A program made the position numbers and the translations under genes. From positions 62,001 through 126,000 of the forward strand of contig NZ_AXAL01000009.1 of the NCBI RefSeq assembly GCF_000472785.1: DNA of 64,000 bases. Reading direction: 5' to 3'. The notes under the pieces were generated by a model. That model was not told where the DNA came from. It was given only the letters and a program-made list of their open reading frames with translations, and searched no databases. Positions 52,037-60,510 of this stretch are shown here, one piece after another. The stretch comes from Mesorhizobium loti CJ3sym. Its GTDB lineage: Bacteria; Pseudomonadota; Alphaproteobacteria; Rhizobiales; Rhizobiaceae. How positions within the stretch are numbered: position 1 is the first letter of the stretch; every line of letters begins with the position of its first letter.

Positions 52037-53628
52037 GGGCTTCGCGCAAATGGGTCGGCCGCAAATGGCGGCCACGGCTTGCCACGGTCGTCGTCGCCAT
52101 CCTGATCCTGGTCATGGCCTTGCCGCTGGTCGGCCTGTTCTTCTTCCGCCTCTATGAAAACCAGCTGATCCGCCAGACGGAAGCCGAGCTGATCGCGCAA
52201 GGGGCGGCCATCGCGGCCGTCTATGCACAGGATGTGCGCGACGCCGGCATTGCCCCGGACAAACTTGGCCCGCCGATGCCGCAAGCCAATGGAAGTGCCA
52301 GCCGAAGCGCCAATCCCGACGGCCCCTACCGGCCGATCGAGCCGCGCCTCGATCTCGCTTCCGATTATGTCCTTCCGACCCGGCCGGCCGCCATGCCCGC
52401 CACTCTTGATCCGGCCTTCGCCGCGATCGGCACACGCCTGTCCGGCATTCTCGATGCCACGCAGAAAACCACGCTGGCCGGCTTCCGGCTGCTTGATCCC
52501 CGTGGCGTCGTCATCGCCGGGCGTGGCGAGGTCGGGCAGTCGCTTGCCGAGGTCGATGAGGTGCGCGAGGCACTTGCCGGCCGCTATGCCAGCGCGCTCC
52601 GTCTGCGCATTCCGGACCAGCCGACACCGCCGCTTTACTCAGTCAGCCGCGGCACCAAGGTGCGCGTCTTCGTCGCCTTGCCGGTGGCCGTCGCCGGTCA
52701 GGTCGCGGGCGTGGTCTATGTCTCGCGGACGCCCAACAACATCGTCAAACATCTCTATGGCGAACGCGGCAAGGTGACCTTGGCGGCGATCGCCATCCTT
52801 GGCGGCACGCTGCTCATCGGCCTCGTGTTCCTGCGCACCGTCAGCCGGCCGATCTATGCGCTGATCGACCGCACGCAGCGCATCGCCGCCGGCGAGCGCG
52901 ACGCGATCCGGCCGCTCGACCATCACGGTACCTACGAAATGGCCGAGCTGTCCGCCGCCTTCCTCGACATGGCGGAAAAGCTGCAGGCGCGCTCGGACTC
53001 GATCCAGACCTTTGCTACCCATGTCTCGCACGAGCTCAAATCGCCGCTGACGGCGATCCAGGGGGCGGCCGAACTGCTGCGTGATGCCGGCTCGACGATG
53101 GACGACGACGAGCGGCGGCGTTTTTCCAACAATATCGTCACCGATGCCGGGCGGCTCAACCTGCTGGTCCGGCGCCTGCTCGATCTGGCAAAGGCCGAAA
53201 ATCTTGCGCCCAGCGGTGAAAGCACTTCGGTCGGTGCAGCACTTGCACTGCTGCCCGTCGACACCAGGCTGGTGGTTCGCGTCGAGGCGGGTGGCGATCT
53301 GTCCTTGCGCATCTCGGCCGAAAACGCGGCGATCGTGCTTGCCAATCTCATCGACAATTCGGCCAGGCACGGCGCGACGCAGGTTTCGATCACCGCCGCA
53401 AGCGCCGGCGGCAAGGCGACGGTGCTGGTTGGCGATGATGGCGACGGCATTTCGCCGAGCAACCGGTCGCGCATCTTCGAGCCGTTCTTCACCACGCGGC
53501 GCTCTACCGGCGGCACCGGCATGGGTCTCGGCATCGTGCTGGCCCTCCTGAAAGCGCATGATGGCACGATCAGGCTGGTTGACAGCGAGCGCGGCACGCG
53601 CTTCGAGATCACACTGCCGGCGGCATAG
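52027..53628 (+). CDS. sensor histidine kinase
   Basis: An inner-membrane sensor kinase of 533 residues with two membrane helices (about 18-40 and 250-272). The periplasmic loop of roughly 200 residues is the likely sensing part. A HAMP linker follows the second helix. The phosphoacceptor is His335 in H-V-S-H-E-L-K-S-P-L-T, and the ATPase domain has the N-box, D-D-G-D-G-I-S and G-G-T-G-M-G-L-G-I. It overlaps the regulator gene by 10 bp and must act on it. The signal is unknown; CreC is the nearest layout analogue, but sequence comparison has not been done. Confidence 0.92.
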   Translation: MRLRASRKWVGRKWRPRLATVVVAILILVMALPLVGLFFFRLYENQLIRQTEAELIAQGAAIAAVYAQDVRDAGIAPDKLGPPMPQANGSASRSANPDGPYRPIEPRLDLASDYVLPTRPAAMPATLDPAFAAIGTRLSGILDATQKTTLAGFRLLDPRGVVIAGRGEVGQSLAEVDEVREALAGRYASALRLRIPDQPTPPLYSVSRGTKVRVFVALPVAVAGQVAGVVYVSRTPNNIVKHLYGERGKVTLAAIAILGGTLLIGLVFLRTVSRPIYALIDRTQRIAAGERDAIRPLDHHGTYEMAELSAAFLDMAEKLQARSDSIQTFATHVSHELKSPLTAIQGAAELLRDAGSTMDDDERRRFSNNIVTDAGRLNLLVRRLLDLAKAENLAPSGESTSVGAALALLPVDTRLVVRVEAGGDLSLRISAENAAIVLANLIDNSARHGATQVSITAASAGGKATVLVGDDGDGISPSNRSRIFEPFFTTRRSTGGTGMGLGIVLALLKAHDGTIRLVDSERGTRFEITLPAA

Positions 53629-53656
53629 ACAGGTGGCCGGCCGGATCGGAGAAAAA

Positions 53657-54823
53657 ATGCGCTACGACATCGTCATCATCGGCGGGGCCATCGTCGGATC
53701 CTCCATTGCCTACTATCTGCGGGAGGAAGGGTTTTCCGGGTCGATCGCGCTGATCGAGCGCGATCCGCAATTCGCGCATGCGGCAACGACGCTGTCCATG
53801 GCCTCGATCCGCCAGCAATTCTCGATCCCGGAAAACATCCGCCTGTCGCAGTTCACGCTAAAGCTGTTCCGGCGGCTGAAGGAAGAATTCGGCGCGGACG
53901 CCGATATCGGTTTCCGCGAGGGCGGCTACCTGATCCTCGCCGGAGAAGCCGGGCTGCCGATCCTCAAGGCCAATCATGAGGCGCAGATCGGCGAAGGCGC
54001 CGACATCGTGCTGGAGGACGCCGAACAGCTGACGCGGCGTTTCGCGTGGCTGTCGACTGAGGGCGTTTCCGCCGGTGCCTATGGCCGGAGCGGCGAAGGC
54101 TGGTTCGACGCGCATGCGATGCTGACGCTGTTCCGCAAGGCACTGCGCGACAAGAAGATCGATTTCATCACCGCTTCGGTCACCGGCATTGCGCGCGACG
54201 GCAACCGCGTCACCGGTGTCTCCCTCGACAATGGCCAGACGCTGGAAGCCGGCATCGTCGTCAACGCCGCCGGGCCGAACGCCGGCAAGGTTGCGGCGCT
54301 TGCCCAGCTTTCGCTGCCGGTCGAGCCGCGCAAGCGCAACGTCTTCGTTTTCGAGGCGCGCGAGAAATATGCCGACATGCCGCTGCTGGTCGATCCCTCC
54401 GGCATCTATGTCAGGCCGGAAGGCTCGGTCTACCTTACCGGTGGCGCCGAGCCGGAAGAGGGCGACGGCCCGGCCGACCCCAAGGATTTCGAAGTCGACT
54501 GGCCGCTGTTCGAAGAGGTGATCTGGCCGGTGCTGGCAACCCGCATTCCGGCCTTCGAAGCGATCAAGGCGACGCGCGCCTGGGCCGGACACTATGATTA
54601 CAACACGCTGGACCAGAACGCGGTGATCGGCCCGCATCCAGAGGTCGGCAATTTCCTGTTCGCCAACGGCTTTTCCGGCCACGGCCTGCAGCAGGCGCCG
54701 GCGGTCGGCAAGGCGCTGGCGGAACTGATCGTGCATGGCGGGTATCGGACGGTGGATTGCAGGGCGTTCGGCTATGGGCGCGTGGCTGAGGGACGGGCGT
54801 TTCGGGAATTGAATGTGATTTGA
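53657..54823 (+). CDS. FAD-dependent oxidoreductase (DAO family)
   Basis: A protein of 388 residues with an N-terminal dinucleotide-binding I-I-G-G-A-I-V-G-S-S-I-A motif near residue 7 and the family C-terminal motif N-G-F-S-G-H-G near 341. The ATG at 53657 follows a GAGAAAA site. Family members oxidise amino acids, glycine betaine-type amines or 2-hydroxyacids; the closest layout is the FOXRED1/glycine-oxidase-like group. The gene begins 28 bp after the kinase stop and may share the transcript, although the function looks unrelated. Its end overlaps the DUF72 gene on the other strand by 52 bp. Confidence 0.87.
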   Translation: MRYDIVIIGGAIVGSSIAYYLREEGFSGSIALIERDPQFAHAATTLSMASIRQQFSIPENIRLSQFTLKLFRRLKEEFGADADIGFREGGYLILAGEAGLPILKANHEAQIGEGADIVLEDAEQLTRRFAWLSTEGVSAGAYGRSGEGWFDAHAMLTLFRKALRDKKIDFITASVTGIARDGNRVTGVSLDNGQTLEAGIVVNAAGPNAGKVAALAQLSLPVEPRKRNVFVFEAREKYADMPLLVDPSGIYVRPEGSVYLTGGAEPEEGDGPADPKDFEVDWPLFEEVIWPVLATRIPAFEAIKATRAWAGHYDYNTLDQNAVIGPHPEVGNFLFANGFSGHGLQQAPAVGKALAELIVHGGYRTVDCRAFGYGRVAEGRAFRELNVI

Positions 54824-55599
54824 GAGGCGCCTCTTCCTTCTCCCCCTGTGGGAGAAGGAAGAAGCGCCTGGGCAATCATCGCCTCAACCTTGAGAGCGTT
54901 GCCAAGCGCATGGCCTGATGCCGTGTTGTCGAAAATCCCCCAGACTTCGGCGCCCGAATCGGCCGCTGCTTGCACCTGGCGGCCGATCCGGTCGAGGCTT
55001 TCGGCGTTGTAGTCCGAGTAATACACGCGCGGCGCGCCGTGCCAGCGGAAATAGGCGAGGCCGGGCCAGCCGCCCGGCGTCGCCGCGAGAGGAACCGGAG
55101 CCGGGTCGGCGGCAACGCGGGCGATACGGCGGCCGGCCAGAAGCGCCTCCGCCTCGGCTTCGAACCAGCTGGGGTGGCGCGGTTCGCATGCCAGCCGCGC
55201 CTTTGTTCGCTTGCTCAACATGTCGAAGAAATCGCTCACGACATCCGCTTCGAACGGCAAACTCGGCGGCAGTTGCACCAGAAGCACGCTCAGCTTGCCG
55301 CCGAGACCTTCGACCTGATGAAGAAACGCATCGGCGTGCGCATCGCAATCCGCGAGGCGATGCTCATGGGTTATTGTCCTGGGTGTCTTGACGGCAAAGC
55401 GGAAGTGCTCCGGCACGGCGTTTGCCCAGCGCTGATAAGTCTCGCGGCGATGCGGCTTGTAGAAGGACGTGTCGATCTCGACGATCGGAAAGTGCCTGGA
55501 GTAGCGCTCGAGATGCGATCCGGGTTGCGGAAAGTCCTGCCTGTGTCGGGTTGGAATTCCCCAGCCGGCCGTGCCTATGAAACATCCCCGCTCTTCCAT
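54772..55599 (-). CDS. DUF72-family protein with repeat-derived C-terminal tail
   Basis: A TIM-barrel-like protein of 275 residues in the DUF72 (YecE-like) family of unknown function. The start M-E-E-R-G-C-F-I-G-T-A-G-W leads into the family core, with Y-S-x-H-F-P-I-V-E-I-D-T-S-F near residue 33 and W-G-I-F-D-N-T near 220. The last 30 or so residues (after about 244) are read through the palindromic repeat at 54832-54862 and then antisense to the FAD oxidoreductase gene. They are not family-like, which suggests the original end was disrupted or moved by the repeat. The core is complete. Confidence 0.85.
   Translation of the reverse strand: MEERGCFIGTAGWGIPTRHRQDFPQPGSHLERYSRHFPIVEIDTSFYKPHRRETYQRWANAVPEHFRFAVKTPRTITHEHRLADCDAHADAFLHQVEGLGGKLSVLLVQLPPSLPFEADVVSDFFDMLSKRTKARLACEPRHPSWFEAEAEALLAGRRIARVAADPAPVPLAATPGGWPGLAYFRWHGAPRVYYSDYNAESLDRIGRQVQAAADSGAEVWGIFDNTASGHALGNALKVEAMIAQALLPSPTGGEGRGASQITFNSRNARPSATRP
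54832..54862. repeat. palindromic repeat hairpin inside the DUF72 end
   Basis: A 13-bp perfect stem (TCTTCCTTCTCCC with GGGAGAAGGAAGA) and a 5-nt loop lie 9 bp after the FAD oxidoreductase stop. It resembles one end of the 8150-8296 element and doubles as part of the DUF72 coding sequence. It may also act as a terminator hairpin for the plus-strand gene. Confidence 0.7.
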
Positions 55600-55673
55600 G
55601 CATGGGATGTGGACCAGATGCGGTGCGGGTCAAGGCGAAGATGCGTGAAGATCGCTGCCAACGGACCCGATGC

Positions 55674-56165
55674 TCAGGCCGCCGACAGTCTTCCAGCCTC
55701 GACATATGCCTGCAGCGAGGTCAGCATCCGGCCCCAACCCTCGGCATGCTCTGTGGCCGCTGCACGCAGCCCGGCAAAGCCGCCATGGCAGATGGTGAGG
55801 CGCGTGCCCTTGGCGACGGGTTCCAGGAGCCAGGCAACCGTCGTCTGCCGCCTGCCAAGCGTGGGGTGGTCCCATGCATAGGCCCGCGTCTGGACGATGC
55901 GGCGCGGCGCTTCGATCTCGAGGAATTCGCCGCCGGCCGGCAGGTCCCTGCCGTCAGCCGTGCGGACGACAACCGTCCAGTGGCCGCCGACGCGAAGGTC
56001 GGCTGACCAATCGAGCACCCGGTTGGTATGGGCGGACCCCCACCATTGCTCGACTTCCTTGCCGATCAGTGCCCTGAAAATGTGTTCCGGAGGTGCTTCG
56101 ATGTCGGCCGATGCCATGACGGTTTCGCCATTGGTCATGCTCTGCGCGATAGGGCGGTGCATCAT
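55674..56165 (-). CDS. SRPBCC/AHSA1-like protein 1
   Basis: A soluble protein of 163 residues of the START/Bet v1-like superfamily (activator of Hsp90 ATPase homologue 1-like). Visible features are the I-E-A-P-P-E-H-I-F-R-A-L start of the first helix near 22, and W-G-S-A near 42. The R-V-G-G-H-W strand near 57 and G-W-G-R-M-L-T-S-L-Q near 142 (final helix) also fit. Members bind hydrophobic ligands. The start at 56165 is one of two adjacent ATGs. It lies 43 bp downstream of a second SRPBCC gene and an ArsR regulator on the same strand, so the three form a likely operon. Confidence 0.85.
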   Translation of the reverse strand: MMHRPIAQSMTNGETVMASADIEAPPEHIFRALIGKEVEQWWGSAHTNRVLDWSADLRVGGHWTVVVRTADGRDLPAGGEFLEIEAPRRIVQTRAYAWDHPTLGRRQTTVAWLLEPVAKGTRLTICHGGFAGLRAAATEHAEGWGRMLTSLQAYVEAGRLSAA

Positions 56166-56208
56166 GGGCGCTTCCAGCGAATATTTGTTTCGGTATCGAA
56201 ACGAGCCT

Positions 56209-56655
56209 TCATCGTTTTGATGGCGGGCGCTCAAAACCCTTGCCGGTCTCAAGCAGGCTCTTCAGGCTGGCCAGCACCAACGGCCACCCCTTGGCGACAT
56301 TGCCGATCAGGCTGTGTGGCCCGTCTGCTTCATGGGTGACGGCAAGCTTCATCAACTCGCCATCTTGTTCGATGGTGAAGGTGCAGCGCGTGTAGCCGTC
56401 TTCCCTCACCTCGGGCATCCATTCGTTGCGCCATTTGATGACCAGGCGTCGCGGCGGATCAATCTCGAGGATCTCGCCGCTGTCGGCGACGCGGCCGTCG
56501 GGGAATATCAGTTTCCAGCTGGAGCCCACTTTCCAATCGCTCTCCTGATAGGAGCAGAGGAAGAACTGCCGGTTGAACTCCGGGTCGGTCAGGGCCTCCC
56601 AGAGCTTCTCGGGCGTGGTGCGGATGTAGGTCACGTAAACGAAGCTATTGGCCAT
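56209..56655 (-). CDS. SRPBCC/AHSA1-like protein 2
   Basis: A protein of 148 residues of the same fold as its neighbour. The pattern is Y-I-R-T-T-P-E-K-L-W-E-A-L-T-D-P near residue 9, with Q-E-S-D-W-K-V-G-S-S-W near 37, D-S-G-E-I-L-E-I-D-P-P-R-R-L near 58, and a final G-W-P-L-V-L-A-S-L-K-S-L-L-E-T-G helix. Its start overlaps the ArsR stop (TGATG), the usual coupled arrangement in ArsR-SRPBCC pairs. The ligand is unknown. Confidence 0.88.
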   Translation of the reverse strand: MANSFVYVTYIRTTPEKLWEALTDPEFNRQFFLCSYQESDWKVGSSWKLIFPDGRVADSGEILEIDPPRRLVIKWRNEWMPEVREDGYTRCTFTIEQDGELMKLAVTHEADGPHSLIGNVAKGWPLVLASLKSLLETGKGFERPPSKR

Positions 56656-56966
56656 CAGTCTTCCCTTTCGAGGCGTTTCTTCAGATCGCTGAGGGCCGTC
56701 AGCCGGCCCCGCTCGAATTTGCCGATCCAGCGTTCGGCGATCTCGTTGATGGGAACTGGGTTGAGGTAGTGCTCCTTCTCACGGCCCCGGCGGAGCGTGG
56801 TGAGGAGGTTTGCTTCCTCCAGGATCGCCAGATGCTTGGCCACCGCCTGGCGCGTCATGGCCATCTCCTCGCATAGAGCGTTCAGCGTCTGCCCGTTCCT
56901 GGCATGGAGGCTGTCCAGCAACTGCCGGCGTGTCGGGTCGGCCAGGGCGCGAAAAACTGCATCCAT
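56655..56966 (-). CDS. ArsR-family regulator of the SRPBCC pair
   Basis: A winged-helix repressor of 103 residues. It begins [17 protein letters not shown] and has the recognition helix [12 protein letters not shown] near residue 38. There are no metal-binding cysteine pairs, so it probably responds to a small organic ligand, not to metal. The start at 56966 was chosen because AAGG lies 8 nt upstream; other in-frame ATGs are at 56972 and 56987, the latter inside the operator palindrome. It is coupled with the SRPBCC gene. Confidence 0.88.
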   Translation of the reverse strand: MDAVFRALADPTRRQLLDSLHARNGQTLNALCEEMAMTRQAVAKHLAILEEANLLTTLRRGREKEHYLNPVPINEIAERWIGKFERGRLTALSDLKKRLERED

Positions 56967-56981
56967 GCTCATGGCCTTAAT

Positions 56982-57001
56982 ATGCAACCATTTGGTTGCA
57001 T
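56982..57001. promoter_or_regulatory. perfect palindromic operator of the ArsR-SRPBCC operon
   Basis: ATGCAACCA (56982-56990) and TGGTTGCAT (56993-57001) form a 9-2-9 perfect palindrome. It starts 16 bp upstream of the ArsR start. The motif is of the ATGCAACC-N-GGTTGCAT kind seen before other ArsR-SRPBCC genes, so it is probably the autoregulatory site. Confidence 0.82.
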
Positions 57002-57053
57002 GTCAAGCGGCAAAAGCGCTTGCCATTTACCGGCTGCAGTCACAGGCGAAAAA

Positions 57054-57479
57054 TCAACCCTTTCGGTCGAACCAGAAGGCGTCTGGCATGCGCTTCATGC
57101 CGATGCGCTCGTAGAAGCCAACGGCGTCGGGCACGGAGAGAAGGCTGATGGCGACCGATGGGCCGAGCTGTCGCCGCGCCTCGTTCAGCAGGCCTTTGCC
57201 AATGCCAAGTCCCTGCGCCGATTGGGAAACGGCGAGCTCCGAGACATAACACACCCAGGAGAAGTCGGTGACGGCGCGGAGGAGGCCGATCAGCGGCTTG
57301 CCTTCGATGTCGAGGCGCGCTGTCAGCACCAGATTGGCGCCCGACAGCATCGCCTGCAGCCTGACGGGATCATCGACAGGCCGTGCCTCGCCGAGGCCGG
57401 ATTCCACCAGAACGCGGCGGAATTCGGCGATGTCGAGCGCGGGTTCGCTGTTGTAGAGGACATGAGAGTTTTCAGCCAT
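57054..57479 (-). CDS. GNAT-family acetyltransferase
   Basis: A protein of 141 residues with a GNAT core. The central strand V-C-Y-V-S-E-L-A-V near residue 75 is followed by the acetyl-CoA loop [10 protein letters not shown] near 90, and the C-terminal G-F-Y-E-R-I-G-M motif lies near 120. The start at 57479 gives the family N-terminus; an upstream frame to 57551 is not supported. It is convergent neither with leuD (divergent) nor coupled to the ArsR gene. The substrate is unknown. Confidence 0.82.
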   Translation of the reverse strand: MAENSHVLYNSEPALDIAEFRRVLVESGLGEARPVDDPVRLQAMLSGANLVLTARLDIEGKPLIGLLRAVTDFSWVCYVSELAVSQSAQGLGIGKGLLNEARRQLGPSVAISLLSVPDAVGFYERIGMKRMPDAFWFDRKG

Positions 57480-57635
57480 GGCAGCCAGACTGCACCAACG
57501 GGTGGCGAATTCGAAGCTGTTCTTAAGCGGCACTCTTGTGCCAGCGCGCACAAACAGTTGCCTTTTATTTGCCCTCGGCTTTGTGTAAACCGTGCCTCAG
57601 CAAATCCCCCCGCAACAAAAAAACGGGCCAAAGCC

Positions 57636-58241
57636 ATGGAAAAATTCACCAAGCTCACCGGCGTCGCCGCTCCCATGCCGATCGTCAATGTCGACACCGA
57701 CATGATCATCCCGAAGGATTATCTCAAGACGATCAAGCGCACCGGGCTTGGCACCGGCCTGTTCGCCGAAATGCGCTACAAGGACGACGGTTCGGAAAAT
57801 CCGGACTTCGTGCTCAACAAGCCCGCCTACCGCAAGGCGCAGATCCTCGTCGCCGGCGATAATTTCGGCTGCGGCTCGAGCCGTGAGCATGCGCCGTGGG
57901 CGCTGCTCGATTTCGGCATTCGCTGCGTCATCTCAACCTCGTTTGCCGACATCTTCTACAACAACTGCTTCAAGAACGGTGTGCTGCCGATCACCGTCAG
58001 CCCCGAGGATCTGGAAAAGCTGATGGACGACGCCTCGCGCGGCTCCAACGCCACTTTGTCGGTCGATCTCGAAGCCAAGGAAATCCGTGGCCCCGACGGC
58101 GGCGTGGTCAAATTCGACCTCGACGAGTTCAGGCGGCACTGCATGCTCAACGGGCTCGACGACATCGGCCTGACCATGGAGAAGGCCGGCGCCATCGCCT
58201 CGTTCGAGAAGCGCAACGCCGAACAGCGCCCCTGGGCCTGA
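57636..58241 (+). CDS. leuD: 3-isopropylmalate dehydratase small subunit
   Basis: The LeuD subunit (201 residues) pairs with LeuC to isomerise 2-isopropylmalate to 3-isopropylmalate in leucine synthesis. Diagnostic motifs are V-D-T-D-M-I-I-P near residue 19 and the active-site loop region [13 protein letters not shown] near 74. [14 protein letters not shown] follows near 102. The ATG at 57636 is the family start. leuC is not in the window; leuB is 3.7 kb downstream, split from leuD by unrelated genes. A short hairpin (58264-58281) follows. Confidence 0.96.
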   Translation: MEKFTKLTGVAAPMPIVNVDTDMIIPKDYLKTIKRTGLGTGLFAEMRYKDDGSENPDFVLNKPAYRKAQILVAGDNFGCGSSREHAPWALLDFGIRCVISTSFADIFYNNCFKNGVLPITVSPEDLEKLMDDASRGSNATLSVDLEAKEIRGPDGGVVKFDLDEFRRHCMLNGLDDIGLTMEKAGAIASFEKRNAEQRPWA

Positions 58242-58263
58242 GCGGCTGCTTCTAACGGATAGA

Positions 58264-58281
58264 CCCGGCCTTTCGGCCGGG
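58264..58281 (+). terminator. GC hairpin after leuD
   Basis: CCCGGCC (58264-58270) pairs perfectly with GGCCGGG (58275-58281) around a TTTC loop, 22 bp after the leuD stop. Only TTCG follows, so termination would be partial; it may separate leuD from the secreted-protein gene. Confidence 0.5.
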
Positions 58282-58310
58282 TTCGCGGCGACTGAATGGG
58301 GAGGGCAGTC

Positions 58311-59240
58311 ATGACACGTTCGCTTCTGGCCGGCGTTTGCGGGCTGGCGTTGTTGGTGGTGCCCGCGGCTAGCGCGTTTGCGCAGACACAAACGCCCGCC
58401 GCACAGCCGGCGCCGGCGGCGGATCAGCCGGCAGCCGATCCGGGAACGAACGCCGCCAATGCTGCCGATGACGACAAGCAGGCACCTGTGCCGTTTGAGG
58501 GCGGCCAGCTGACCATCACCCAGAAGGAACAGTATGGCGAGAAGGTGCTGGCCTATGACGGCCGGCAGTTGGCCAGCAATTATGATGTTTTCTTCGACAA
58601 GATTGTCGAGGTCGGCGGCGTCAAGGTGGCGTTGTTCGCCGTCGGCGATGGCGGCAATCAGTGCGGCCCGGCGACGGTGATCGTCTGGAAGCCGGAAGGC
58701 GGCACCATCCAGAGCACCAAGGTCGAGCAGGACGAATGCGGCGCCCCGCCCACGGCGGTGTCCGACAGCGCCATCTATTTCGTGCCCTATCTCCTGCCGG
58801 GGGAAGAGAAGCCGGCTTTGCAGTGGTCGCCGACGGACGGGCTGACGATTTCAGGCAATCTTACCTATATGCCGGAACCCGGCACCGACTGGAAAGACAT
58901 CGATCCGGAAAAGTATCAGAACATCATCGATGCCTTCCACAATGAGGCCGTCTACAGGCAAGCCGAGACGCTGCTGGGCAAGGACATGACCGACATGGCG
59001 ACCAGCCTGCTGGTCGGCGGCGGCACGGAAAAGACGGCGTCCGGCGCCTTCTACGCCACAGGTTGCGTACCGCATGATTGCGGCGGCAATGACGGCTTCA
59101 TGGCGGTCGACCCGGCCAAGCACAAGCTCTACTTCGCCCGCCGCGGCGACGATGGCCAGCCAAAGGGCTGGCCGGCGCTGGCGACATGGCCGGCCAATAT
59201 CAAGGCAGCGCTGGACAAGGCCCAGGGCGCTGCGAATTAG
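58311..59240 (+). CDS. secreted protein of unknown function
   Basis: An exported protein of 309 residues with a Sec signal peptide (about 1-25, A-S-A-F-A before the cut). An Ala/Pro-rich linker (about 25-58) and a globular domain follow. The domain has a Cys in N-Q-C-G-P-A near residue 118, others at E-C-G-A-P-P and the C-V-P-H-D-C pair near 248; disulfides are likely. The C-terminal part contains the A-F-Y-A-T-G-C-V-P-H-D-C-G-G-N-D-G motif. A strong GGGGAGG site precedes the ATG. No family was recognised with confidence; homologues are common as hypothetical proteins in rhizobia. Confidence 0.8.
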   Translation: MTRSLLAGVCGLALLVVPAASAFAQTQTPAAQPAPAADQPAADPGTNAANAADDDKQAPVPFEGGQLTITQKEQYGEKVLAYDGRQLASNYDVFFDKIVEVGGVKVALFAVGDGGNQCGPATVIVWKPEGGTIQSTKVEQDECGAPPTAVSDSAIYFVPYLLPGEEKPALQWSPTDGLTISGNLTYMPEPGTDWKDIDPEKYQNIIDAFHNEAVYRQAETLLGKDMTDMATSLLVGGGTEKTASGAFYATGCVPHDCGGNDGFMAVDPAKHKLYFARRGDDGQPKGWPALATWPANIKAALDKAQGAAN

Positions 59241-59293
59241 CGGGCATCGCCAAGCGACGGGTTTCCTGTTGCCATTTCCCGACGGAGGTCACG

Positions 59294-59785
59294 ATGCAGA
59301 ATCGGCGACAAGTAACGACGGCCGGGCTGCTTCTCGGCGGCGGCCTGCTCGCACCGACGCTGGCTCGGGCAGCGGCCTCGCCTCAATCACTGGCGGAACG
59401 GTTCGCGGCGACATTGAGCGCAGGCGATATTGACGGCTTCTCCGAACTGTTCGCCGACACCTATGTGAATCATCAAAAAAGCGCCGCGGCACCGCCGCCC
59501 GCGAACATCACGCCGAAACAGGGAACCGTGGCCTTCTTCAAGGCGCGGCTGGTGGCAATGCCGGACCTCAAGGTTGCCAGGGAAGTCGTGGTCGCGGACA
59601 AGGATCATGTGGCCGCGAGCTTCGTCTACAGCGGCACACACAAGGGTGCCTACTTCGGTGTGGCACCGACCGGCCGGACACTGCGCTTCACCTCCTGCGA
59701 CATTTTTCGGGTGCAAGACGACCTCATCGTCGAGCATTGGGGCATGGGCGATATCGCAGGCGTCCTGGCGCAACTGCGAGTGTGA
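59294..59785 (+). CDS. exported SnoaL-like / ester-cyclase-type protein
   Basis: A protein of 163 residues. The N-terminus M-Q-N-R-R-Q-V-T-T-A-G begins a Tat-like signal peptide with a hydrophobic region to about residue 27. The mature part has the NTF2-fold order of SnoaL-like cyclases: L-A-E-R-F-A-A-T-L-S-A-G-D near residue 33, a strand with A-D-T-Y-V-N-H, and a C-terminal strand I-V-E-H-W-G-M-G-D near 146. The gap to the previous gene is 53 bp with a GGAGG site. The substrate is unknown. Confidence 0.8.
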   Translation: MQNRRQVTTAGLLLGGGLLAPTLARAAASPQSLAERFAATLSAGDIDGFSELFADTYVNHQKSAAAPPPANITPKQGTVAFFKARLVAMPDLKVAREVVVADKDHVAASFVYSGTHKGAYFGVAPTGRTLRFTSCDIFRVQDDLIVEHWGMGDIAGVLAQLRV

Positions 59786-59853
59786 CGATCCGAGTAGCTG
59801 GACACTAACCCGGCCCCTATGCCGGATCGGCCGTTCGGTGCTGATGGCCGGCG

Positions 59854-60510
59854 CTATTGTTTTCCCTGAATGGTCAGCGAGAAAGCCGGAGGTGGGGATT
59901 TGGCCGGCGGCGGATTTGCTGCCCAGGCGAACACGCCGAAGCCTAGAATTGCCAACAGCGTGCCAATGGCCAGCCCGTAGCAAAGGTATGTGAACCGGTT
60001 GCGCACGACGTTGAACCCGGCATCGGCGTTGAATGTGGCGAAGTCGGTTGTGGCCTTGGCGATCAAGTCAGTATCGGTTTTATCCTTACCGCCCTGCTTT
60101 ATGCGCGTCTGCGCTTCGTCAACATATTGCTGATAGCGGTCGAAGGAGTCCGCACCCGCCGGGAACTCCTTTTGATAACGCGAAAGCAGACGGTTCCTCA
60201 CCATGCTGATTTCCGGATCAGTGGAAGTGGCGAATTCTCGAAACGTCCTGGCTTCGACGACAAGAATGCGAAGTGCCGGAATAAGGATGATGGCGAGGCC
60301 AGCGAATCCGACAAGAAGAGCGCCAAGGGCCAGCAGCATCCTCTGCCTGTCTTCGGTCGGATCAAGCGCTCCGAGCGATGTCAGGGAACTGCCGGCAAAG
60401 ACGGCGGCAGCGGTCGCCACCACTCCGCCCACGAGCCATTTGGCGGTATCTCTCAACGACTGTGACCCGGCTGCCATTGCTGTCACAACGGGCGGCGTCG
60501 GGTCGCTCAT
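59854..60510 (-). CDS. uncharacterised membrane protein (three helices)
   Basis: A protein of 218 residues. Two hydrophobic helices (about 26-46 and 62-86) are followed by a soluble, charged helical segment of about 80 residues (about 90-170) and a third helix near 175-195, ending in a Pro-rich tail. No family was recognised. The two-helix-plus-cytoplasmic-helix layout recalls, but is not proof of, SLATT-type membrane effectors. The ATG overlaps the stop of the upstream gene by 4 bp, so the pair is co-translated. The signal for secretion is absent. Confidence 0.7.
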   Translation of the reverse strand: MSDPTPPVVTAMAAGSQSLRDTAKWLVGGVVATAAAVFAGSSLTSLGALDPTEDRQRMLLALGALLVGFAGLAIILIPALRILVVEARTFREFATSTDPEISMVRNRLLSRYQKEFPAGADSFDRYQQYVDEAQTRIKQGGKDKTDTDLIAKATTDFATFNADAGFNVVRNRFTYLCYGLAIGTLLAILGFGVFAWAANPPPAKSPPPAFSLTIQGKQ

